From positions 1-50,119 of the forward strand of contig JAEYZR010000188.1 of the NCBI GenBank assembly GCA_023427945.1: 50,119 bases of DNA. The letters are read 5' to 3'. Positions 16,552-23,922 of the stretch are shown piece after piece. The position numbers and the translations under genes are program-made. The DNA comes from Pseudomonadota bacterium (GTDB lineage: Bacteria > Pseudomonadota > Gammaproteobacteria > Burkholderiales > Burkholderiaceae_B). A model generated the notes under the pieces. It was not told the origin of the DNA. It did no database searches and saw nothing but the letters and a program-made list of their open reading frames with translations. The first letter of the stretch is position 1; each line of letters begins with the position of its first letter.

Positions 16552-17545
16552 TGACCAGACTGTTGCCCTGTACGAGACGGCGTCTGCCTGGTTCACCGAG
16601 CGCCGGGCCGGGCATGCGTGGTCCGGTAAAAAGGAACTCGAACTGCAGGCCTGGCTGGAAGCAGATCCACGGCATCGGCAGGCCTACGACGAGATCGCGC
16701 AAACCTGGGACGCCTTCGATCATGTCGCCCGTCCGGTGCTGGCGCGCGATCACGCCACCCGTCCAGGGCCAGCTCTTGCCCAAGGCCGGCGCACGGGGTG
16801 GACCTGGTTTGGCAATGCACGCCACACCATTGCGACCGCCGCCCTGGCGTTCAGTCTGCTTTGTGCCGGCGGCTGGTACTGGCACGACAACACGGTCCAG
16901 TTCAGCCAATCCATCCATACCGCCCAGGCCGGGCAGCGCGAAGTGACACTGCCCGACGGCAGTGCACTGACCCTCAACCAGAACACCCACCTCGAGGTGG
17001 CGTTCTATCCGCGCCGTCGCGAGGTCGTGTTGCTGCAGGGCGAAGCCTTTTTCGAAGTGGCGACCCGACACGGCGACCCGTTCCAGGTGACCTCCGGCGA
17101 CACACGAATCCACGTCGTGGGTACGGCCTTCAATGTACGCACCAGTGCTTCTGCGCTTTACGTGAAGGTGCGCGAAGGCACAGTGAAGGTAGAGCGCCGG
17201 GCCAGGAACGGCAATCAGGTCGAGATACTGAACGCCGGAGACGGCGTGGAGGCGGAGGGGCGCAACGATGTGTTGAAACGCAGCTCCAGCGAGCCAGAGG
17301 CGGCAGGCAGCTGGCGCACCGGGCAACTGGTCTTTCGCAATGTCTCGCTTTACGAAGTGGCCGACGAGCTGCGCGGCTACCTGGGCGAGCCCATCGAGGT
17401 CGTGGGCCGCCAGGTCCGCAATCACCGTCTGTCGGGATTCGCCAGCACGGCCAATCCCCAGGATTTCCTGCAGGCACTGCCGCAGTTGCTACCGGTGAGC
17501 GTGCAGCACGTTCCAGGCACCGGCTATCGCATCGGCGCGCGGTGA
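16541..17545 (+). CDS. FecR-family anti-sigma/transducer protein (cassette 2)
   Basis: 334 residues. The cytoplasmic part has ASAWFTERRAGHAWSGKKELEL and WLEADPRHRQAYDEI. A membrane helix follows (TIATAALAFSLLCAGGWYW). The periplasmic FecR domain reads REVTLPDGSALTLNQNTHLEV, LLQGEAFFEV and IHVVGTAFNVR. The C-terminal segment (GQLVFRNVSLYEVADEL) is the part that meets the receptor STN domain. It overlaps the sigma factor gene and is 396 bp from the receptor. Confidence 0.93.
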   Translation: MTPDDQTVALYETASAWFTERRAGHAWSGKKELELQAWLEADPRHRQAYDEIAQTWDAFDHVARPVLARDHATRPGPALAQGRRTGWTWFGNARHTIATAALAFSLLCAGGWYWHDNTVQFSQSIHTAQAGQREVTLPDGSALTLNQNTHLEVAFYPRRREVVLLQGEAFFEVATRHGDPFQVTSGDTRIHVVGTAFNVRTSASALYVKVREGTVKVERRARNGNQVEILNAGDGVEAEGRNDVLKRSSSEPEAAGSWRTGQLVFRNVSLYEVADELRGYLGEPIEVVGRQVRNHRLSGFASTANPQDFLQALPQLLPVSVQHVPGTGYRIGAR

Positions 17546-17941
17546 TCGACACCCGCCAGGCCTATCGAAGTCACATTCAGTTTCAACTTTGCCTGGCTCG
17601 AATGTAGCCTGTTTTCTGCCAAACAACTCTTTATAGGTATTGGCTGCCATCGCGAAGCCAACGGCTGCGACCAGACTCGCCATGAAGCTAAAGCCTCACC
17701 CGCTGTAGCGCCCTGCCCGCACCTGTCGTGACCTATCCGCGTTTATCCCGTTCCCAACGAAGAGTTCACCCGATGTCGATGACCCGCTGCGCGCCCTGTA
17801 CCAGGCGCTAGGCAATGCCAGAGCGGCGGCTTTCCCAACTGCCGCGCACGTTGCCTGATGGCGCCTGACGCAATCCAGGGGGATCGCCTTGTCGCAGGAC
17901 AGGGCGCGCGCACGTCATTCATTTTGCGGAGCAGGACTTTC
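17546..17941 (+). other. 396-bp non-coding gap between fecR-like gene 2 and receptor gene 2
   Basis: No gene-like frame is present. By analogy with fecIRA this gap should contain the promoter recognised by the cassette sigma factor, but no consensus could be fixed by eye. AGGA lies just before the receptor ATG. Confidence 0.4.
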
Positions 17942-20416
17942 ATGAAGCATTCTCGCCACTTGAGCCATGCTCTCGTTGCCATGCATATCAACCATCCAGA
18001 CAGGGGCAGTGGTCTCTTTGCGCCGCGCCCGACGTTGATAAGCGCCATCATCGCCAGCGCCATCGGCGTGATGGCCACACCATCGCCAGCCGTGGCACAA
18101 GAGGTGGCGACACAGTTCAACATCGCCGCGCAGCCTCTGGCCAGCGCATTGAGCGCATTTTCACAGCAGTCCGGCAAGCAACTGCTGTTCTCCGAAGACA
18201 CGGTACGCGCCAGCCAGGGCCAGGCCGTCAGCGGCAAGATGACGCCGCGTGAAGCGCTGGAGCGCATACTGGCCGGCACCGGCATCCAGGTGCTCGCCCC
18301 CACCGGCGGCGCCTACACCTTGCGTGCCCCGAATCATTCGATCACAGGCGATGTGGCGACCTTGAACACGGTCACTGTGCGCGGCACGGTGGATGGGCTC
18401 ACGCCGAGCTACGCGGGCGGTCAGATTGCACGCGGCGGCTCGGTAGGCATGTTGGGCACCAAGGACTTCATGGAAACGCCTTTCAGCACCGTTGCCTACA
18501 CCGAAGAGGCGATTGCCAACGCCCAGTCGAGCAACGTGCTGCGCGTGATCTCCGATACCGACCCGTCTGTCTCCACCACCGGCAACGACTATGACCTGAG
18601 CAACTACGCTTCGGTGCATATCCGGGGCTTCAATACCGCCGGGCTGGAAGATCTGGGGATCAACGGGCTCTATGGACTGGCCGCCTACGGCAACCGCAAC
18701 GTCGCGACGTTCGCCGAACGCGTGGAAGTCCTGAAAGGGCCGTCCGCGCTGCTCAACGGCATGATGCCCAACGGCACGGCAGTGGGCGCGATCAACGTCA
18801 TCACCAAACGTGCCCAGGACGAACCCTTGAACCGGGTGACCGCGGGCTACGAAGGCAAATCGATCTACAACGGACAGGTGGATATCGGCCGCCGTTTTGG
18901 GGAAGACAATCGCTGGGGGATTCGCGTCAATGCGGCCAAGCGCGAAGGCGACACACCCATCAAGCACAAGTCGGTCGACAACCATGCCCTGGGCCTGGGG
19001 CTTGACTACCGTGGTCCGCGTTTGCGTGTGGGCTTCGACTGGCTCAACAACCGGGAAGTGACCGACGGCGTCTCGGCGCAGATTCAGTCGACGCTACCCG
19101 ATGTTCCACGCCCGCCCACGCACGACCGACTGATCGCCAGCGAGCCGTGGAACCGCTACGAAACGCGCGGCAACCTGTATATGCTCAAGGCGGAATACGA
19201 CCTGACCGACGACACGCAGGTGTGGGCCTCGCTGGGCAAGAACGACCGCAAGATGGCGGCCAACGTGGTGAACTGGAGCCTGCTGAATCTGGATGGCGAC
19301 TTCAGGCGCACTTCCGTGCTGGTGTGGAACTCCGAGTTCGAAAACACGGCGGGCGACATCGGCATACGGACCACGTTCGACACCGGTCCGGTGCGTCACA
19401 GGTTATCGGTCAACGCGAATGCCTCCGAGCGTATCGTGAATCAGGCTCGAGTGACCTATCCGCTGACGGGCAACCTGCAGGGCAATCTCTACGATCCGAC
19501 CTACATCCCGAAGCCGGACGTGGACTACTCGCCTCACATGCCCAAGAGCAATGAAAACAAGCTGCGCAGCATCGGTTTTGCCGACACGCTGTCGATACTG
19601 GAGGATCGCGTCCAGTTGACCGTGGGCGCACGTCACCAGACGGTCAAGCAAAAGACCTTCAACGCCGTGACGGGCGGCGTCAGTGGCCAGCCCTACGACA
19701 AGTCAGCCGTCACGCCCGCCGTGGCGGCGCTGGTCAAAGTGACGGACCGGATTTCGGTGTACGGCAACTACATCGAGGGACTCAGTGCCGGCGGACAGGC
19801 TCCTGCGACGGCGGTGAACGCGGGCGAGATGTTCGCGCCCTACAAAACCAAGCAGAAAGAAGTGGGCATCAAGTTCGACAATCGAAATTTCGGTTCGACA
19901 CTGGCCCTGTTTGAAATCACTCGTCCCAACGCCTACACAGATCCCGCCACCAGGGTCTACAGCTTCGCGGGCGAACAGCGCAATCGGGGTGTCGAACTCG
20001 AAGTGTTCGGAGAACCCATGCGTGGACTGCGCCTGCGCGGCGGGGTAAGCGTGAAGGAAGGCAAGTTGACGAAGACGGCAGGCGGTGTGAACCAGGGCAA
20101 TGATGCCGTCGAGGTCCCGAAGTTCGAAGCCAAGCTGGGCGTCGCCTACGACATCGCAGCGGTGCCCGGGCTGACGCTGAATGCCAATGCGATCCACACC
20201 GGCAAGCAGTACCTGAACCAGACCAACACCTTGTCGATCCCGAGCTGGCGTCGCTACGATGTTGGCGCCACCTACGTGACCAAGGTCGCATCCAGACCGC
20301 TGACCCTGCGCGGCACCGTCTACAACGTTGCCAATTCGCATTACTGGTATGGCAGCCTGTGGCGCGGCGTGAGCCAGCCGCGCACGTTCCTGCTGAGCGC
20401 GACGATGGAGTTCTGA
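17942..20416 (+). CDS. TonB-dependent transducer, siderophore type with STN domain (cassette 2)
   Basis: 824 residues from the ATG at 17942, which has AGGA upstream; the frame is open for 28 more codons without signal character. The signal peptide ends near TPSPAVAQ. The STN domain follows (FNIAAQPLASALSAFSQQSG, LLFSEDTV). The plug has VGMLGTKDFMETPFSTVAYTEEA, VHIRGFNTAGLEDLG and VEVLKGPSALLNGMMPNG. The barrel has NRGVELEVFGEPMRGL and ends in SATMEF. It is homologous along its length to the receptor of cassette 1. It transports and senses an Fe-chelator or similar ligand, identity unknown. Confidence 0.94.
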   Translation: MKHSRHLSHALVAMHINHPDRGSGLFAPRPTLISAIIASAIGVMATPSPAVAQEVATQFNIAAQPLASALSAFSQQSGKQLLFSEDTVRASQGQAVSGKMTPREALERILAGTGIQVLAPTGGAYTLRAPNHSITGDVATLNTVTVRGTVDGLTPSYAGGQIARGGSVGMLGTKDFMETPFSTVAYTEEAIANAQSSNVLRVISDTDPSVSTTGNDYDLSNYASVHIRGFNTAGLEDLGINGLYGLAAYGNRNVATFAERVEVLKGPSALLNGMMPNGTAVGAINVITKRAQDEPLNRVTAGYEGKSIYNGQVDIGRRFGEDNRWGIRVNAAKREGDTPIKHKSVDNHALGLGLDYRGPRLRVGFDWLNNREVTDGVSAQIQSTLPDVPRPPTHDRLIASEPWNRYETRGNLYMLKAEYDLTDDTQVWASLGKNDRKMAANVVNWSLLNLDGDFRRTSVLVWNSEFENTAGDIGIRTTFDTGPVRHRLSVNANASERIVNQARVTYPLTGNLQGNLYDPTYIPKPDVDYSPHMPKSNENKLRSIGFADTLSILEDRVQLTVGARHQTVKQKTFNAVTGGVSGQPYDKSAVTPAVAALVKVTDRISVYGNYIEGLSAGGQAPATAVNAGEMFAPYKTKQKEVGIKFDNRNFGSTLALFEITRPNAYTDPATRVYSFAGEQRNRGVELEVFGEPMRGLRLRGGVSVKEGKLTKTAGGVNQGNDAVEVPKFEAKLGVAYDIAAVPGLTLNANAIHTGKQYLNQTNTLSIPSWRRYDVGATYVTKVASRPLTLRGTVYNVANSHYWYGSLWRGVSQPRTFLLSATMEF

Positions 20417-20449
20417 TCGCGCCATGGCCCATTTCAAAAGGATGAATCA

Positions 20450-21604
20450 ATGAAACACCCCTTCCGCCTCACTGTGCTGTGTGCCGCCACGGCATTGGCC
20501 CTGATCGGATGCGCCCCCTCCGGCGGAGATCGCCAGGCAACTGGCGCCCTGCCCGGCGCGGCTGCCCAGAAACCCTCGGCGACGGTCTTGCGCAAGGAGA
20601 TTGCGCAAGGCGTCTACGAGCTGGTCTACAGCGAAAAACAGAACCTGTTGTTCGTGGCTTCTGCCGGTAATGCTTCCGATCCCAGCGTTCCGTATCAGGT
20701 GCTGGTCGTCAAGCCGGACGATCTGAGCGTCGTGCAGACGATCAAACTTCCCTTGAGGGCCTTCAGCCTGGCGCTGGACGATGCGGGCGACCGGTTATAC
20801 GTCGGCCACACAGGCCAGGGCAGTGTCACCGTCATCGACACCAGGACGCTGGAGATTCGCGACACCTACACGCTGGCCCGGATGAACAAGCGTCCGAATG
20901 GCCGTGAAAGCCCCGAGTACCATTTCCGCCAGATGGTGCTGGATACGCGCAATCAACGGCTGTACATGCCTGGCTTCAACGATAGCGAGAGCAAGCTGTT
21001 TGTCGTGAACACCAGCACCGGACAGATCGAGAAAATCCTCCCGGGGTTCGGCTTCACTGCCACCGGTATTGCCCTGGATGCCAGGCGCGATCGTCTGTAC
21101 GTCTCCAACATGCAGGGCGAGGCGATTGTCGTGGATACCCGCGCCAACGAGATTGTGAAACGCTTCGACATGCGCGCCGAACAGCCGCTGAATCTGGCTT
21201 ATGACGAAGCGACCGATCGACTGCTGGCCGTGGATCAGGGGCATCCGAAAATGCGCGAATTCCAAAAACGGGGCATACCCAACTACACATCGTCGCATGA
21301 CGGCAATCGTGTGGTGGTGATCGATCTGGCGACAGAAAAGCAGGTTGCCGAAATGCCCGCGACCGGGCCGATCAACCTGAGGATCGATGCGCCGCGCCAG
21401 CGCCTGTACGTGACCAATCGCCTCTCGGGCGAAGTGACGGTATTTGACAGCAAGACCTACGAGAAACTGCAAGCTGTCAGCCTGCCTGCACATCCCAATA
21501 CGCTGGCGGTCAACCGCCAGACAGGCGATGTGTATGTATCGGTGAAGAACGGAGAAGATCAGCCCAAGGGTGCGCTGGAAAGCGTGGCCCGGATTCGTTT
21601 CTGA
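20450..21604 (+). CDS. YncE-like beta-propeller lipoprotein (cassette 2)
   Basis: 384 residues with a lipoprotein signal ending LIGC (Cys21). Propeller blades are seen as DDAGDRLYVGHTGQGSVTVID, DARRDRLYVSNMQGEAIVVD and RQRLYVTNRLSGEVTVFDS. It starts 33 bp after the receptor stop. The end (LQAVSLPAHPNTLAV...VYVSVKNGED) closely follows its cassette 1 paralogue (LRTVSLPPHPNSLAL...VFVSIKDPS). It is probably co-transcribed with the receptor and anchored at the outer membrane. Its role is unknown; binding or processing of the receptor ligand is inference. Confidence 0.9.
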   Translation: MKHPFRLTVLCAATALALIGCAPSGGDRQATGALPGAAAQKPSATVLRKEIAQGVYELVYSEKQNLLFVASAGNASDPSVPYQVLVVKPDDLSVVQTIKLPLRAFSLALDDAGDRLYVGHTGQGSVTVIDTRTLEIRDTYTLARMNKRPNGRESPEYHFRQMVLDTRNQRLYMPGFNDSESKLFVVNTSTGQIEKILPGFGFTATGIALDARRDRLYVSNMQGEAIVVDTRANEIVKRFDMRAEQPLNLAYDEATDRLLAVDQGHPKMREFQKRGIPNYTSSHDGNRVVVIDLATEKQVAEMPATGPINLRIDAPRQRLYVTNRLSGEVTVFDSKTYEKLQAVSLPAHPNTLAVNRQTGDVYVSVKNGEDQPKGALESVARIRF

Positions 21605-21615
21605 GTCTCCTGACT

Positions 21616-21653
21616 GCGGGGGGTCTCGTCTGCGACGGTGTCCCCCGTCTTTT
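21616..21653 (+). terminator. Terminator of cassette 2
   Basis: CGGGGG pairs with CCCCCG and encloses a smaller CGTC/GACG stem; TCTTTT follows. It lies just after the YncE-like stop and abuts the convergent kinase-like gene. Confidence 0.75.
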
Positions 21654-22210
21654 CAACTCGGTGCGATGCGTTGACGGAACTTCATGCCACGCCGCAGCAC
21701 GCTACGCATCCGCAGTCGCCGACGCAGACAGCCTTGTTCTGCTTCGCTGAGCAGGTGTGGCGCATGATTGCCGATCAGGCGCAGCAGATGAAACCGGGTG
21801 ACCTCGCTTGCTATCCACCAGCCAGGACTCAGGCGCCAGCGGCGCAAGGTACATCGCTCGAAGTCCACCAGGCCTGGTCTGTCGTCGGGCAGCACGATGA
21901 CATCGCGGGGAGGCAAGGAATGACGGGCCACGCCGTTATGCAGCATCTGCTCGATCAAGGTGCGCAGCTCGATGAATACGTTGTCCGGCACATTCTTGCT
22001 GTCGGCCAGCGCAACACCGGGTAACCGCTCGGTCACCAGGAAGCGCTCGGACGTCGAGTATTCCAGTACCGCCGGCACACCCGAGATGCCGGCCAGCCGA
22101 CCCAGGGCCTCGATCTCGCGACTCAGCCGGCGGCTTCTGTTGTGACCGCGCACGAAATGCTTGACCACACGATCATCGTGAATCTGAACACGATTCTTTC
22201 TGTCGTTCAT
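21653..22210 (-). CDS. Small atypical protein kinase (RIO/ABC1-like fold)
   Basis: 185 residues, shorter than usual kinases. Features include a beta-strand lysine in VVKHFVR, an alpha-C-like REIEALGRLAG, a hinge-like LVTERLPG, a catalytic-loop-like HNGVARHSLPPRDVIV and a metal-binding-like LVDFE in place of DFG. Similar small proteins are usually annotated as serine/threonine or lipopolysaccharide-core kinases. The usual HxD is written as HSLPPRD, so the Asp is displaced. GAGGATGAGGGC precedes the ATG. It is convergent with cassette 2, so the link to it may be accidental. Confidence 0.7.
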   Translation of the reverse strand: MNDRKNRVQIHDDRVVKHFVRGHNRSRRLSREIEALGRLAGISGVPAVLEYSTSERFLVTERLPGVALADSKNVPDNVFIELRTLIEQMLHNGVARHSLPPRDVIVLPDDRPGLVDFERCTLRRWRLSPGWWIASEVTRFHLLRLIGNHAPHLLSEAEQGCLRRRLRMRSVLRRGMKFRQRIAPS

Positions 22211-22327
22211 GCCCTCATCCTCAGCACGGTCGCTTATCAGACGACCCCAGCCATGAGGCCGTCAGAACGTTGGTTTTATGGAGATAAATCATATTGAAAA
22301 TAGTATCAAATGAAAGAACCCGTTATC

Positions 22328-22353
22328 TTTCACATTGCTTTCACAAACTTGTG
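22328..22353 (+). repeat. TTTCACA direct repeat with adjoining CACAAACTTGTG palindrome
   Basis: TTTCACA occurs at 22328-22334 and 22339-22345, one helical turn apart. It runs into the inverted repeat CACAA/TTGTG at 22342-22353. The arrangement resembles an activator or repressor binding site upstream of the F-box gene; no regulator is identified. Confidence 0.45.
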
Positions 22354-22651
22354 GGTCTACCAGCGCAATCTGGAAACATTTACTGACGTGGCACTGACGA
22401 TCAGACGCGCATAGCGCCACTAAAAAATACGAACAGCATGCGTCGACAGGGGCGCCAACCGGCAGAGGACATGGACTGGTAACGATTGGACGCTCACTTC
22501 TTCAGCCACCACAGAGCGATATTTCAAACACCCGATTCAGAGACGGCGCTGGGCTTTGCGCTTGACTGACCTCTACAGCCTCCGGTCTGCAGTAAGACCT
22601 GCGGCAGCCCGCTGCGAAAAAACCGTGGCAGGATGCGCACGACAGGACTAT

Positions 22652-22658
22652 GGAGGGG
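22652..22658 (+). promoter_or_regulatory. Strong Shine-Dalgarno deciding the start of the F-box gene
   Basis: GGAGGGG lies 7 nt before the ATG at 22666. The earlier in-frame ATG at 22633 has no such site. The choice matters because only the 22666 start exposes the MGNFCTS N-terminus. Confidence 0.85.
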
Positions 22659-22665
22659 TATCGAC

Positions 22666-23568
22666 ATGGGAAATTTCTGCACCAGCGTAGCCGCCACGAC
22701 AAGGCCACGCCCGCCCGTGCGCGAGAGCATTGCCCTGACACCGATCAGGACTCTCTTCCAAAGAGACATGCGCACCATCCGCAGTTCCGTGCGCCTTACG
22801 GATCTCCCCGAGGAAATGCTGTGGCACACTGCCTGCAAGCTCGACGCCCAGAGCTACGCCAACTTCCGCCTGAGTTGCAAGGACGTCCGATCTGCACTTC
22901 CCAGCCCTCGTCAAATCAACGAGAAAATAAAAGGGGCCCTGACAACAGATGGGAATCTCTTCAGGCTTTCGGCACAAGGCAAGCTTGCATCGCTGATCGG
23001 CGCCAGCAACGCGAACATCCGATTTTCAATCAAGCACGGCATACACCGGTGGATCGACCTTTTTGAAGGTCAGCCGGATAACCTGTGTTTTGTGTTCCTG
23101 TTCGGCAACCATGCCCCCAAGACCAATACAAGAGACCGTGACGTCATCGAAAACGTCCTGCGCCAGATTGGTCGAGACCTGAATGGAGAGAAGGAAGCGC
23201 CCCCGGCGCTCTATCGTTACCAGGACGGAACTGACTTTGGTCAGAATTACGCCGTACACGGACTAGCTGTCGAAAAAGAAAAAATAGATTTGGAATTGCT
23301 GAGCATGATGCTCTTTTCCACGAACCGAATATTCGAGGAAGGAACGTGCGCGGAGATGCTGATCACATTATCTGTGCTTTCCCACTTTCTCACCGCCCTT
23401 GAAGAGCAGCCTGACATGGCAAAGCTTTTCGATGAGCATCGGGACAGCATGTTTTCGATCTATCCGGAACTGATGCATTGCGCCAGGCAACTCGGGAAAT
23501 GGCGCGAACAAAAGAACCCTGATTGTCGGTACATGAGGGACATGCTTCGGGACGCCAGTAGCGACTGA
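22666..23568 (+). CDS. F-box protein with N-terminal myristoylation-like motif (candidate secreted effector)
   Basis: 300 residues, not a family I know. It begins MGNFCTS: Gly2, an allowed Asn3, Thr6, plus Cys5 next to it. That fits the eukaryotic N-myristoylation/palmitoylation pattern and resembles the MGNxC starts of some plant-pathogen type III effectors. Residues 44-75 read as an F-box: LTDLPEEMLWHTACKLD, then YANFRLSCKDVR, with the conserved LP, hydrophobic spacing and basic end. The remaining ~220 residues look helical and soluble, without catalytic motifs I recognise. There is no Sec signal. The gene is AT-rich (23281-23340 is 38% GC by my count), is preceded by AT-rich DNA and has its own terminator, pointing to horizontal acquisition. 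The inferred role is host SCF ubiquitin-ligase subversion at a membrane; no secretion genes are nearby. Confidence 0.82.
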   Translation: MGNFCTSVAATTRPRPPVRESIALTPIRTLFQRDMRTIRSSVRLTDLPEEMLWHTACKLDAQSYANFRLSCKDVRSALPSPRQINEKIKGALTTDGNLFRLSAQGKLASLIGASNANIRFSIKHGIHRWIDLFEGQPDNLCFVFLFGNHAPKTNTRDRDVIENVLRQIGRDLNGEKEAPPALYRYQDGTDFGQNYAVHGLAVEKEKIDLELLSMMLFSTNRIFEEGTCAEMLITLSVLSHFLTALEEQPDMAKLFDEHRDSMFSIYPELMHCARQLGKWREQKNPDCRYMRDMLRDASSD

Positions 23569-23584
23569 TACTGTCGCGATCATC

Positions 23585-23613
23585 AGCCGGGCGCAAAAGG
23601 CCCGGCTTTTTTT
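23585..23613 (+). terminator. Terminator of the F-box gene
   Basis: AGCCGGGC, a 7-base loop and GCCCGGCT form a perfect 8-bp stem followed by seven T residues, 17 bp after the stop. Confidence 0.93.
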
Positions 23614-23663
23614 CGTCTGCCCCCGGTGTGTCGGTGCCCACCAAGCCATCGCACCATGTACGA

Positions 23664-23691
23664 TTGACTTATTGTATGACGATATGATAAA
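23664..23691 (+). promoter_or_regulatory. Promoter of the aldehyde dehydrogenase operon
   Basis: TTGACT (23664-23669), a 16-bp spacer and GATAAA (23686-23691). The implied leader is about 225 nt. The operator candidate at 23672-23690 fills the spacer and -10. Confidence 0.5.
23672..23690 (+). promoter_or_regulatory. Candidate GntR (FCD) operator at ALDH promoter
   Basis: TTGTATGACGATATGATAA matches the reverse complement of the 29518 site at 14 of 19 positions, with the first ten identical. It covers the spacer and -10 of the predicted promoter. Confidence 0.55.
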
Positions 23692-23922
23692 GTCAGGCAT
23701 TCGTCAGCCTACCCCCGACACGGTGGCATCAATGAAAAATAATAGGTTCGAGACAACCTGCGCCACGGCATTCTCTGCTGCGTGCGCCGCGACTGCCGCC
23801 CCATCTGTATCCATCGCCGCGCATGCAAGTCGCGCCGATGTTCCCCGTCTTCTTTCCCGGATCACCCCCCTATCGGCGCGCGAGCTCTGCTGAGCCCTCA
23901 CGCCTTGCCAAGGAGCCCCCTT
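23692..23922 (+). other. Leader region of the ALDH operon
   Basis: About 230 bp between the predicted promoter and the first gene. A short open frame crosses it, but the composition is not convincing as protein. No clear attenuator or riboswitch fold was seen. Confidence 0.35.

Larger units (their letters stand above)
22211..22665 (+). other. AT-rich non-coding region upstream of the F-box gene
   Basis: 455 bp with no gene-like frame. By my count 22261-22320 is 30% GC, whereas a sample in the next operon (24061-24120) is about 72%. It holds two TTTCACA copies 11 bp apart and the palindrome CACAA-AC-TTGTG. It is probably the regulatory region of the acquired downstream gene. Confidence 0.6.

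Noticed and set aside
22372..22423. GGAAAC ... CCACTAA resembling a hrp-box type III promoter before the effector candidate
   Set aside because: The two elements are 39 bp apart; a hrp box needs about 15-16 bp.
22633..22668. Upstream ATG start for the F-box gene (11 residues longer)
   Set aside because: No Shine-Dalgarno before 22633, whereas GGAGGGG sits at the ideal distance before 22666.
23672..23893. A 73-codon ORF in the leader of the ALDH operon
   Set aside because: Its start lies inside the predicted promoter, it has no Shine-Dalgarno and its composition is that of non-coding leader.
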